Part shown: positions 29,235 through 37,319 of the stretch, one piece after another
Layout of the letters: each line of letters opens with the position of its first letter
Position numbering within the stretch: the first letter of the stretch is position 1
From: Paracoccus chinensis
Lineage (GTDB): Bacteria; Pseudomonadota; Alphaproteobacteria; Rhodobacterales; Rhodobacteraceae
Reading direction: 5' to 3'
DNA: 64,000 nt
NCBI RefSeq assembly: GCF_900102885.1
Contig: NZ_FNGE01000003.1
Location: forward strand, 62,001 to 126,000
The notes under the pieces: model-generated
Databases searched by the model: none
Told to the model about the DNA's origin: nothing
What the model saw: the letters and a program-made list of their open reading frames with translations, nothing else
Position numbers and translations under genes: made by a program

Positions 29235-29912
29235 ATGCCCGAACCGGTTCTGTCGCTGGACGACGTGCGCCTGACACTGCGGTCGAACGCAGGCCCTGTC
29301 GAGATCCTGCGCGGCCTTACCTTGGCGGTGGACAAGGCCGAGACGGTCGGGCTGGTCGGGCCCTCGGGCTCTGGCAAGTCGTCGCTGCTGATGCTGATGG
29401 GGGGCTTGGAACGCGCGACCGGGGGCCGGGTCCGCGCGCTGGGCCAGGACCTGTCCGCGATGGGAGAGGACGCGCTGGCGCGGTTCCGCCGCGACAACCT
29501 CAGCGTCGTGTTCCAGAGCTTTCACCTGATCCCGACCATGACCGCGCTGGAAAACGTCGCGATCCCGCTGGAGCTGGCCCGGCGCACAGATGCGATGGAG
29601 CAGGCGACGGCGGGACTTGAGGCCGTGGGCCTGCGCGACCGTGCCCACCATTACCCGTCCCAGCTTTCGGGCGGCGAGCAGCAGCGCGTGGCGCTGGCCC
29701 GCGCGCTGGCGCCGCGTCCGGCGATCCTGCTGGCGGACGAACCGACGGGGAACCTCGACGAGGCCACGGGTCGGCAGATCTCGGACCTGCTGTTCGGCAT
29801 GGTGCGGGACAGCGGCACGACGCTTGTGCTGGTCACCCACGCGCCGGAACTGGCCGCCCGCTGCGACCGCACCATCCGCCTGCGCGACGGCCGGCTGGAG
29901 CAGGCGGCGTGA
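29235..29912 (+). CDS. ABC transporter ATPase, LolD/MacB type (YbbA-like)
   Basis: 225 residues. Walker A GPSGSGKSS, Q-loop VFQSFHLIPTMTALENV (the LolD/FtsE type), signature LSGGEQQRVALARAL, Walker B ILLADEPTGNLDE. It probably drives mechanotransmission with the FtsX-like partner that follows with a 4-bp overlap. ATG 29235 follows AAAGGAAA. Confidence 0.92.
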   Translation: MPEPVLSLDDVRLTLRSNAGPVEILRGLTLAVDKAETVGLVGPSGSGKSSLLMLMGGLERATGGRVRALGQDLSAMGEDALARFRRDNLSVVFQSFHLIPTMTALENVAIPLELARRTDAMEQATAGLEAVGLRDRAHHYPSQLSGGEQQRVALARALAPRPAILLADEPTGNLDEATGRQISDLLFGMVRDSGTTLVLVTHAPELAARCDRTIRLRDGRLEQAA

Positions 29913-32428
29913 GCGGCCTGTCCCTGGCATGGCGCATCGCCGCGCGCGAGATGCGGGGCGGCCTGCGCGGCTTCGGCGTCTTCCTGACCTGCCTTGCGCT
30001 GGCTGTTGCGGCGCTGGCGGCGGTCGGAACGGTGCGCGCGGCCATCCAGGCGGGGCTGGAGCGCGACGGCGCGGCGCTGCTGGGCGGCGACGCCGAGGTG
30101 CAGCTGACCTACCGTTTCGCCAGCAAGGACGAGCGGGCGGTGCTGGACCGCCTCGCCACCGCCGTCTCGGAAACGGCCGAGTTCCGGTCCATGGCCACTG
30201 TCGAGGGGGGCGAGCGCGCGCTGACGCAGGTCAAGGCCGTGGACGACGCCTATCCGCTGGTCGGTGCCGTCACGCTGTCGCCGCCGATCCCGCTGGATCA
30301 GGCGCTTGCGTCCGATGGCGGCATTCCCGGCGCGGTGATGAAGCAGGCGCTCGCCACGCGGCTGGGTCTGTCGGTGGGCGACCGCTTCCGGCTGGGGGTG
30401 CAGGATTTCACCCTGACCGCGATCCTTGACCGCTTCCCGGACGACACGGGCGAGGGCCTCGCTCTGGGGCCCGTCACCATCGTGCGGACCGCCGACCTTG
30501 CGGATAGCGGGCTGCTGGGGCCGGGGACGCTGTTTTCCTCGCAATACCGGCTGCTGCTGCCGCCGGGTACCGACCTGGACGCCGCGCAGGCCGAGGTGAC
30601 AGAGGCACTGGGAAACGCCGCCCCGCGCTGGCGGGACGCGCGGGAAGGTGCGCCGGGGCTTTCGACCTTTGTCGAGCGGCTGGGGTCCTTTCTGGTCCTG
30701 ATCGGGCTCTCCGGCCTTGCCGTGGGCGGCGTGGGCGTGGCTGCGGCGGTGCGCGCCTACCTGGATGAAAAGCTGCCGGTGATCGCCACGCTCAAGACGC
30801 TGGGGGCCAGCCGGGGCACGGTCTTCCTTGTCTACCTGCTGCAGGTTGGCCTTCTGACGCTGGCGGGCGTCGCCATCGGCCTTGTGCTGGGCGCGGGCCT
30901 GCCGCTGGCGCTGGCGTCGCTGATCCAGTCGCGCCTGCCCATGCCCGCTTCTTTCGGGATCTACCCCGGGCCGCTGGCCGAGGCCGCGCTTTACGGCATC
31001 CTGGCCGCGCTGGTCTTCGCCCTGTGGCCGCTGGCGCTGGCGGCCGAGACGCGGGCAGCAGTGCTGTTCCGATCGGCCGTCGCGGGCGGGCGCCGCCTGC
31101 CGCGCGCACCCTATCTGGCGATGACCGGCGCCGCCGCCCTGGCGCTGGTGGTGGTTGCGGCCGTGTTCTCGGGCAACTGGCGGCTGACGCTGTGGACGCT
31201 GGGCGGTATCGCGGGCGCCTTGGGCCTGCTCGCGCTGTCGGCCCAGCTTGCGGCCCCGCTGGCGCGCGCGCTGATGCGGCTGGCCCGTGCCCGCCCGGCG
31301 CTGCGGCTGGCGCTGGGCGCGGTCAGGACACGGCGGGCCGAGGCTTCGGCCGTGGTCCTGTCGCTGGGACTGGGTCTGGCGGTGCTGGCCGCCGTGGGGC
31401 AGATCGACGGCACCCTGCGCGGCGCCATCGCGCGCGAGATGCCGGAGGTCGCGCCCTCGTTCTTCTTCGTGGACCTGCAGCCCGACCAGATCGACGGCTT
31501 CAGCGCCATGATGGCCGAGAATCCCGCCGTCAGCCGCGTCGAGGCCGCCCCCATGATGCGGGGCGTCGTCACCCGGATCAACGGCCGCCCGGCCGAGGAG
31601 GTCGCGGGCGACCATTGGGTCGTCCGGGGCGACCGGGGCGTGACCTATTCCGACAACCCGCCCGCGCGCACCACGATCACGGCGGGCGAATGGTGGCCGG
31701 CCGATTATAACGGCCCGCCTCTGATCAGCTTCGCGGAAGAGGAAGCCGCCGAGATCGGTCTGTCCCTGGGCGACACCCTGACCGTCAACATCATGGGCCG
31801 CGACATCACGGGCATCATCGGCTCGTTCCGCAAGGTGGACTTCCGCAACGCGGGGATCGGCTTCGTCATGTCCATGAACCCCGCCGCACTTCGGGGAGCG
31901 CCGCACACCTGGATTGCCACCGTCTATGCCGAGCCCCGGGCCGAGGACGCCATCCTGCGCGATGTCACCAACCGCTGGCCCAATGTCACGGGCATCCCCG
32001 TGGGCGAGGCGATCGAGCGGGCCTCGGACCTGCTGGGCGGGATCGCGGTCGCGGTGCGCTGGGGGGCGGCGGCCACGCTGGTCACGGGCTTCGCCGTGCT
32101 GGTCGGCACCGCCCTGGCGGGGGCGCGTTCGCGCCGCTACGAGGCTGCGATCCTCAAGGCCCTTGGCGCGAGCCGCGCCGTGATCCTGGCCAGCTTCGCC
32201 CTGCGGGCGGCGATCCTCGGCGCACTGGCGGGCCTTGCCGCCATCGCCGCCGGCGTGGTTGCGGGCTGGGCCGTAGCGCGATTCGTGCTCGAGGTGGACC
32301 ATGCCGTGATCTGGTCCAGCGCCATCCTTCTGGTCGTCGGCGGCGTGATTGCGGCACTGGCGGCGGAACTGGGCTTCGCGCTGCGGGCGTTAGGGGTCAA
32401 GCCCGCCACGCTGCTGAAATCCGAGTGA
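29909..32428 (+). CDS. FtsX-like ABC permease (YbbP family)
   Basis: 839 residues with the YbbP layout: a first helix, a large periplasmic domain (roughly residues 45-250), three helices, an intermediate segment and a second FtsX unit near residues 700-835. The two FtsX halves contain KTLGASRGTVFLVYLLQ and KALGASRAVILASFAL. It starts with GTG overlapping the ATPase stop. Function is unproven; YbbAP-TesA complexes are thought to act on hydrophobic compounds or lipids at the envelope. Confidence 0.9.
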   Translation: MSGLSLAWRIAAREMRGGLRGFGVFLTCLALAVAALAAVGTVRAAIQAGLERDGAALLGGDAEVQLTYRFASKDERAVLDRLATAVSETAEFRSMATVEGGERALTQVKAVDDAYPLVGAVTLSPPIPLDQALASDGGIPGAVMKQALATRLGLSVGDRFRLGVQDFTLTAILDRFPDDTGEGLALGPVTIVRTADLADSGLLGPGTLFSSQYRLLLPPGTDLDAAQAEVTEALGNAAPRWRDAREGAPGLSTFVERLGSFLVLIGLSGLAVGGVGVAAAVRAYLDEKLPVIATLKTLGASRGTVFLVYLLQVGLLTLAGVAIGLVLGAGLPLALASLIQSRLPMPASFGIYPGPLAEAALYGILAALVFALWPLALAAETRAAVLFRSAVAGGRRLPRAPYLAMTGAAALALVVVAAVFSGNWRLTLWTLGGIAGALGLLALSAQLAAPLARALMRLARARPALRLALGAVRTRRAEASAVVLSLGLGLAVLAAVGQIDGTLRGAIAREMPEVAPSFFFVDLQPDQIDGFSAMMAENPAVSRVEAAPMMRGVVTRINGRPAEEVAGDHWVVRGDRGVTYSDNPPARTTITAGEWWPADYNGPPLISFAEEEAAEIGLSLGDTLTVNIMGRDITGIIGSFRKVDFRNAGIGFVMSMNPAALRGAPHTWIATVYAEPRAEDAILRDVTNRWPNVTGIPVGEAIERASDLLGGIAVAVRWGAAATLVTGFAVLVGTALAGARSRRYEAAILKALGASRAVILASFALRAAILGALAGLAAIAAGVVAGWAVARFVLEVDHAVIWSSAILLVVGGVIAALAAELGFALRALGVKPATLLKSE

Positions 32429-32474
32429 GCGGCCCGAACCCAAGCCCCGCAACCTGCAAGGAGGGCGTTCCCCT

Positions 32475-33068
32475 TTGCATTTCGACGACATGAACCGCCG
32501 CGCCCGGCTGGCGCCGCCCCCCTCGCTGGGATCGTTCCCGGCCAGCCCGGCAGTCACGTTGTGCCTGGGCATCCTGCTGGTGAACGGCGCCGTCGTGCTG
32601 TGGCTGCTGATGCTGGGCCGCGGTTTCCTGCCTGCGGCCGTTCCGCTGGAATGGTGGAGCGCGAGCACGCTGGCCGACCACAACTCGCAGCACCTGACGG
32701 ATTACTACTCGGCGCTGCACGCCATCTCGGGGGCGGGGCTCTACTTCGCCGCGTGCTGGGTGTGTCCGCTCTGGCCGCTGCACAAGCGGCTGGTCATGGT
32801 CCTCGCCTGCAGCGGCGTGTGGGAGGTGGTCGAGAACACCCCTTGGGTCATTGCCATGTTCAACGACCCGGGCAGCCTCGGCGTTTATCGCGGCGACAGC
32901 ATCGTCAATGCGCTCAGCGACACCGCGTTTGTGGCCTTGGGCTTCATTGCGGCGCATGTGTTGCCGCGCCGGGTCCTTGTCATGGCGGGCATCATGGCCG
33001 AAATCGGCGTGGCGGTGATGATCCATGACGGCTTCATCCTGGGCACGGCCCGGATCGTCCTGCGTTGA
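32475..33068 (+). CDS. DUF2585 (UPF0314) membrane protein
   Basis: 197 residues, about five membrane helices, belonging to an alphaproteobacterial family of unknown function. The motifs WSASTLADHNSQHLTDYYS and VWEVVENTPWVIAMFN are typical of it. TTG at 32475 is taken as start because AAGGAGGG lies about ten bases upstream; the next ATG (32490) would be too far from that site. No link with the carotenoid genes downstream is evident beyond orientation. Confidence 0.85.
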   Translation: MHFDDMNRRARLAPPPSLGSFPASPAVTLCLGILLVNGAVVLWLLMLGRGFLPAAVPLEWWSASTLADHNSQHLTDYYSALHAISGAGLYFAACWVCPLWPLHKRLVMVLACSGVWEVVENTPWVIAMFNDPGSLGVYRGDSIVNALSDTAFVALGFIAAHVLPRRVLVMAGIMAEIGVAVMIHDGFILGTARIVLR

Positions 33069-33110
33069 GAAACCGGAAAGGCGGCCAAGGGGCCGGGAAA
33101 GGACGACGGG

Positions 33111-33731
33111 GTGAGGTCAAAGGGCGCCCGCAATGCGCGCTTCGACGAGCGCCGGGCCGAGCTTCTGGACCGGCTCAGGGCGCGGCTGACGCAGCGCGGC
33201 GCCATGCGGCCGACGCTGCGGGAACTGGCAATGTCGGCCGAGTGCAGCGTCTCGACGCTGAACCACTATTTCGGGCGGCGCGACGACATCGTCATGGCCG
33301 TGTTCGAGGATTCGGGCCAGCGCGGGCAGGGGCAGTTCCAGGTCACCCGCAAGGCCGGGCCGGAGTTCGAGAACTCGATCCGAGACGCGGTGATCCTGTC
33401 CTGGACGGTCATGACGCGCCACGGCGTCGCCGCGATGCTGGCGATGGGCATGGTCGAGGGGATGCGCGACGACCTGCTGGGACCCGCCTTCATCGACACC
33501 ATGTTCGAGCCCTTCGTGATCGCCCTGGCCGAGCGGCTGGATACCCATGTGGCGCGGGGCCAGATGCGCGACGTGGACACCCGCATGGCCGCGCTGGCGC
33601 TGGCATCTCCGCTGCTGCTGGGGGCGCTGCACCAGGGAGAACTGGGCGGGGCGAAGGCTTATCCGCTCGACGGCGAGGCTTTCGTGGATCATGTGGTGCA
33701 GGGCTTCGTGCGCGCCTATCGTGCGGACTGA
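33111..33731 (+). CDS. TetR-family regulator at the head of the carotenoid cluster
   Basis: 206 residues. N-terminal helix-turn-helix (MRPTLRELAMSAECSVSTLNHYF, shortened: TLRELAMSAECSVSTLNHYF) is clear, with a helical ligand domain after it. It starts with GTG at 33111 behind GGAAAGGA. Only about 18 bp separate its stop from the idi ATG, so it is probably cotranscribed with idi. It may be a feedback repressor of carotenoid or isoprenoid synthesis; this is inference from position alone, and the ligand is unknown. Confidence 0.85.
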   Translation: MRSKGARNARFDERRAELLDRLRARLTQRGAMRPTLRELAMSAECSVSTLNHYFGRRDDIVMAVFEDSGQRGQGQFQVTRKAGPEFENSIRDAVILSWTVMTRHGVAAMLAMGMVEGMRDDLLGPAFIDTMFEPFVIALAERLDTHVARGQMRDVDTRMAALALASPLLLGALHQGELGGAKAYPLDGEAFVDHVVQGFVRAYRAD

Positions 33732-33749
33732 GGGGCATCCGGGGTGTGC

Positions 33750-34769
33750 ATGGACGACATCGCTGACCGCAAGTCCGAGCATCTGGCGATCGTAACCGAA
33801 GGGCGCGGCGTGCAGGAAACACGCGGCACCGGCTTCGATGCCGTGCGCTTCGTCCATGACGCGCTGCCCGAGTTGTCCTTCGACGCCATCGACATGGGGA
33901 CGACCTTCCTTGGCCGCAGCCTGTCCGCGCCGCTGATGGTGTCCGCAATGACCGGCGGCACGGCCGAGGCCGGGCGCATCAACCTGTCCATTGCCGAGGC
34001 CTGCGGCGCGCTGGGGCTGGCGCTGGCCGTGGGGTCGCAGCGCATCGCCATCGAGGGGCGCGGCACGGGCGGCCTCGGGGCCGAACTTCGGGCGCGGGCG
34101 CCCAGTGTCCCGATCCTCGGCAACCTCGGCGCGGTGCAGCTTGCGCGCGGCATGGGCGTGGACGAGGCGCGCCGCGCCGTCGAGATGCTGGAAGCCGACG
34201 CGCTGATGCTGCATCTTAACCCCCTGCAGGAGGCGATCCAGCCCGGCGGCGACCGCGATTTTTCGGGCCTGCTGGCGCGGATCGAGGCGCTGGCCCGCGC
34301 GCTGCCGGTGCCGCTTGGCGTCAAGGAGGTCGGTGCGGGCCTGTCCGCCGCCGTGGGGCGGCGGCTTCTGGATGCGGGCGTGGTGATCCTGGACGTGGCC
34401 GGTGTCGGGGGCACGAGCTGGGCGCGGGTCGAGGCCGAGCGCGGCGATGACCGCCTGCGCCGCATCGCTGCGCCCTTCTTCGACTGGGGGATTCCTACCG
34501 CCGAGGCCGTGGCCGCGCTGGCGCCGCTGATGCCCTCGGACGCGACGCTGATTGCCTCGGGCGGGCTGCGGCACGGGCTGGACGTGGCCCGCGCGATCCG
34601 GCTGGGCGCGGACCTTGCCGGGCAGGCGGCCGGCGCGCTGCCCGCCGCACGCGAGGGCGCCGAGGCGCTGGCCGCGCATCTGTCCGAGGTCGTCGAGCAG
34701 CTTCGCATCGCCATGTTCTGCACCGGCTCGCGCGATCTTGCGGCACTGCGCCGCGCCCCTTTTGCGTGA
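33750..34769 (+). CDS. idi: Type 2 isopentenyl-diphosphate isomerase (FMN-dependent)
   Basis: 339 residues. Interconverts IPP and DMAPP to supply C5 units to CrtE. Type 2 marks are DRKSEHL at the start, SAPLMVSAMTGGT, LALAVGSQR, LHLNPLQEAIQPGGDRDF, GVKEVGAG, DVAGVGGTSWARVE and ASGGLRHG. ATG 33750 is chosen; a GTG two codons upstream (33744) is equally compatible with the weak AGGGG site. Placing idi next to crt genes increases precursor flow. Confidence 0.94.
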   Translation: MDDIADRKSEHLAIVTEGRGVQETRGTGFDAVRFVHDALPELSFDAIDMGTTFLGRSLSAPLMVSAMTGGTAEAGRINLSIAEACGALGLALAVGSQRIAIEGRGTGGLGAELRARAPSVPILGNLGAVQLARGMGVDEARRAVEMLEADALMLHLNPLQEAIQPGGDRDFSGLLARIEALARALPVPLGVKEVGAGLSAAVGRRLLDAGVVILDVAGVGGTSWARVEAERGDDRLRRIAAPFFDWGIPTAEAVAALAPLMPSDATLIASGGLRHGLDVARAIRLGADLAGQAAGALPAAREGAEALAAHLSEVVEQLRIAMFCTGSRDLAALRRAPFA

Positions 34770-34788
34770 CAGCCGGCACAGGTGACTA

Positions 34789-34816
34789 CTGGAAGCGGTC
34801 GGGCTGCTGCTATACT
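34789..34816 (+). promoter_or_regulatory. Candidate internal promoter for crtW
   Basis: Extended -10 TGC-TATACT (34808-34816) with a weak -35 CTGGAA (34789-34794), spacer 16, in the 86-bp gap between idi and crtW. TATACT is the best -10 hexamer in this gene cluster. Confidence 0.5.
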
Positions 34817-34855
34817 CTGGCACAAACGTTACAGGATGAAGAAGGGAGAGCCGGC

Positions 34856-35578
34856 TTGTCCCAGGCGTTGCGACGACCCCTTGCCACCAGTCTTGTCAGC
34901 CTGACCCTTTCGGCAGGGGTGATCGGCGCATGGCTGGCCCTGCACATCTTTGCCGTCTGGCACTTGGACGCTGTGACGCATCCGCTGCTGGCGGTCCTGT
35001 GCCTTGTCGGCCTGACCTGGCTGTCCGTCGGGCTGTTCATCGTCGCCCATGACGCCATGCACGGGGCGGTCGCGCCGGGGCGCCCGCGCCTGAATGCAGC
35101 CGTGGGCGGGCTGGCTCTGATGCTCTATGCCGGGTTTTCCTGGCGCAAGCTGATCGTCAAGCACATGGCCCACCACCGCCACGCGGGCACCGACGACGAC
35201 CCCGACTTCGGCCATGGCGGCCCGGTGCGCTGGTATGCGGATTTCGTCCGCACCTATTTCGGACTGCGAGAGGTGCTGGTGCTGGGCGGCTCGGTCATCC
35301 TCTACGCGCTGATCCTCGGCCCGCGCTGGCCCTATGTGGCCTTCTGGTCGGTGCCTTCGATCCTCGCGTCCATGCAGCTTTTCGTCTTCGGCACTTGGCT
35401 GCCGCACCGGCCTGGCCATGACGAGTTCCCCGACCGCCACAACGCGCGGTCCACCCGCGTCAGCGATCCGGTGTCGCTGCTGACCTGCTTCCACTTCGGC
35501 GGCTATCACCACGAACACCACCTGCACCCCTCGGTGCCGTGGTGGCGGCTGCCCTCGACCCGCAAGACGCGCGCATGA
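34856..35578 (+). CDS. crtW: Beta-carotene ketolase CrtW
   Basis: 240-residue membrane diiron oxygenase that adds 4-keto groups to beta-ionone rings (beta-carotene to canthaxanthin, zeaxanthin to astaxanthin). Histidine clusters: HDAMH (65-69), HMAHHRH (103-109) and HHEHH near the C-terminus. WRLPSTR closes the protein, as in marine Paracoccus CrtW (~242 residues). Start is TTG at 34856, six bases after GAAGGGAGAG; no ATG fits. The 3' end overlaps crtZ by 4 bp. Confidence 0.96.
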   Translation: MSQALRRPLATSLVSLTLSAGVIGAWLALHIFAVWHLDAVTHPLLAVLCLVGLTWLSVGLFIVAHDAMHGAVAPGRPRLNAAVGGLALMLYAGFSWRKLIVKHMAHHRHAGTDDDPDFGHGGPVRWYADFVRTYFGLREVLVLGGSVILYALILGPRWPYVAFWSVPSILASMQLFVFGTWLPHRPGHDEFPDRHNARSTRVSDPVSLLTCFHFGGYHHEHHLHPSVPWWRLPSTRKTRA

Positions 35579-36102
35579 GCATTCTCGGCCCCGCCCTGAT
35601 CGTTGTCATGACCGTCGTCGTGATGGAGGCCGTGGCCTATTCCGTCCACCGCTGGATCATGCACGGTCCCCTGGGCTGGGGCTGGCACAAGTCCCATCAC
35701 GAGGACCGCCACGGCCCCTTCGAGAAGAACGACCTCTACGCCGTCGTCTTCGCGGGGCTTTCGATCGTCCTGTTCATGGTGGGCAGCCACTGGTGGCCCT
35801 GGCTCTGGTGGGTCGCCGTGGGGATGAGCGTCTATGGCGTGATCTATTTCATCGTCCACGACGGGCTGGTGCACCAGCGCTGGCCCTTCCGCTATGTCCC
35901 CCGGCGCGGCTATTTCCGCAGGCTCTATCAGGCGCACCGGCTGCATCACGCGGTGGAAGGCCGCGACGACTGCGTTTCCTTCGGCTTTGTCTATGCGCCG
36001 CCGGTGGACGACCTCAAGGCGCGGCTGAAGGCCTCGGGCGTTCTTGCGCAGCGCCAGTCGCGCCACCAGGATGCCTGGCGGCCCGACCGCGGCGAAGACT
36101 GA
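35575..36102 (+). CDS. crtZ: Beta-carotene hydroxylase CrtZ
   Basis: 175-residue diiron fatty-acid-hydroxylase-type enzyme that adds 3-OH groups to the rings. Histidine motifs HRWIMH (25-30), HKSHHE (38-43), HDGLVH and HRLHHA are all present. ATG overlaps the crtW stop. It is somewhat longer than the ~162-residue Paracoccus prototypes because of a C-terminal tail ending RPDRGED. With CrtW it yields astaxanthin. Confidence 0.96.
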   Translation: MSILGPALIVVMTVVVMEAVAYSVHRWIMHGPLGWGWHKSHHEDRHGPFEKNDLYAVVFAGLSIVLFMVGSHWWPWLWWVAVGMSVYGVIYFIVHDGLVHQRWPFRYVPRRGYFRRLYQAHRLHHAVEGRDDCVSFGFVYAPPVDDLKARLKASGVLAQRQSRHQDAWRPDRGED

Positions 36103-36110
36103 CAACCAGC

Positions 36111-37319
36111 ATGGCCCGCATCGCCTTCTGCCTGCCCGCCCTGTCCAGCCACGCCGCCGTCCACGGGGCACTCGCCCGGGTTCTGGCAAGGCGCGGGCAT
36201 GACTGCCGTATGGTCGGTGGCGAAGGTCTTGGGCCTCTGGCTGCGCGTGAGGGCTTGCGGTTCGAGAGCCTCGGAACGCGCGAGCCGGACCTGCACAATG
36301 CCGGGCTTCTGCGGACGCTGACGGCCACTGCCGCCGCCACCCGCGCCTTCGTCCGCCACGGACCCGAGGCGCTGGGTCGCCTGAGCCCCGACCTCGTGGT
36401 GGCCGATCAGGCGGAACCGGGCGCCAGCCTTGCCGCCGAGGCGGCGGGCATCCCCCGCGTGACGCTCGCCTCGGCGCTGCCATTGGACCGGGACGAGGCG
36501 ATCCCGCCGCCCTTCGTCGGCTGGCCCTTTCTTGCTGGCGCGGAAGGCCGCAAGCGCAACCGGGGCGGCTGGCGGGTGTCGGATGCGCTGATGGTGCTGC
36601 AAGCGGGCGCCTTGGCGCAGGGCTGCCGCGATTACCGGCTGCCGATGCGGCAGCGGATCGACGACTGGATCTCGCCCGACCTCGACCTGCGGCAGATGGT
36701 GCCTTCGCTGGACTTTCCCCATGCGGTAGGTGCGGGGGCAAGGGCGGTCGGGCCGCTGCGCGACGGGGCACCCGACGAGTTCGACTTGAACACCGGGGGC
36801 AGGCCGCTGGTCTTTGCCTCGCTTGGGACGCTGCAGGGCGGCAGGCGGGCGCTGCTTGCCGCCATCGCCGGGGCCACCGAGGACCTGAACGTCTGCCTCG
36901 CGCTTGCCCATTGCGGCGGGCTGACCGAGGCCGAGGCGCAGGCGCTGCCCGGCCGCGCCATCGTCCGCGACTTCTTCCCGCAGCGCGCGGTGCTGGCCCG
37001 GGCGGATGCCTGCGTCACCCATGCCGGGCTGAATACGGTGTTGGACTGCGCGGCGGCTCAGGTGCCCATGGTGGCGATCCCGCTGGCCTTCGAGCAGCCC
37101 GCCACCGCCGCCCGGCTGGCCTTCCACGGCGCGGCCCGCGTCCTGCCTCCGCGCCGCGCCAACCGCGCCACGATCCGCGAGGCGCTGAAGGCGGTCCTGT
37201 CCGATCCCTCCTATCGCGCCGCACTGGCGGGCCCCGCCGCCGAGATCGCCGTTGCAGGTGGCGTCACCCGTGCCGCCGACCTGATCGAGGCGCGGCTTGT
37301 CCGCAGGGCGGCCGCATGA
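36111..37319 (+). CDS. crtX: Carotenoid glycosyltransferase CrtX
   Basis: 402-residue GT1-type enzyme that transfers glucose from UDP-glucose to 3-hydroxyl groups of zeaxanthin, adonixanthin or astaxanthin. The donor-site signature region is CVTHAGLNTVLDCAAAQVP, followed by PLAFEQPATAARL. The N-terminus MARIAFCLPALSSHAAVH is typical of MGT-fold enzymes. It starts 8 nt after crtZ and overlaps crtY by 4 bp. Presence predicts glycosylated xanthophylls. Confidence 0.93.
   Translation: MARIAFCLPALSSHAAVHGALARVLARRGHDCRMVGGEGLGPLAAREGLRFESLGTREPDLHNAGLLRTLTATAAATRAFVRHGPEALGRLSPDLVVADQAEPGASLAAEAAGIPRVTLASALPLDRDEAIPPPFVGWPFLAGAEGRKRNRGGWRVSDALMVLQAGALAQGCRDYRLPMRQRIDDWISPDLDLRQMVPSLDFPHAVGAGARAVGPLRDGAPDEFDLNTGGRPLVFASLGTLQGGRRALLAAIAGATEDLNVCLALAHCGGLTEAEAQALPGRAIVRDFFPQRAVLARADACVTHAGLNTVLDCAAAQVPMVAIPLAFEQPATAARLAFHGAARVLPPRRANRATIREALKAVLSDPSYRAALAGPAAEIAVAGGVTRAADLIEARLVRRAAA

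Noticed and set aside
29651-32302. Long open frame of over 880 codons on the minus strand opposite the FtsX-like permease
   Set aside because: Composition is Arg/Gln/Ala/His-rich and featureless. It is a G+C-driven shadow of the ABC ATPase and permease genes, whose domains are clear on the plus strand.
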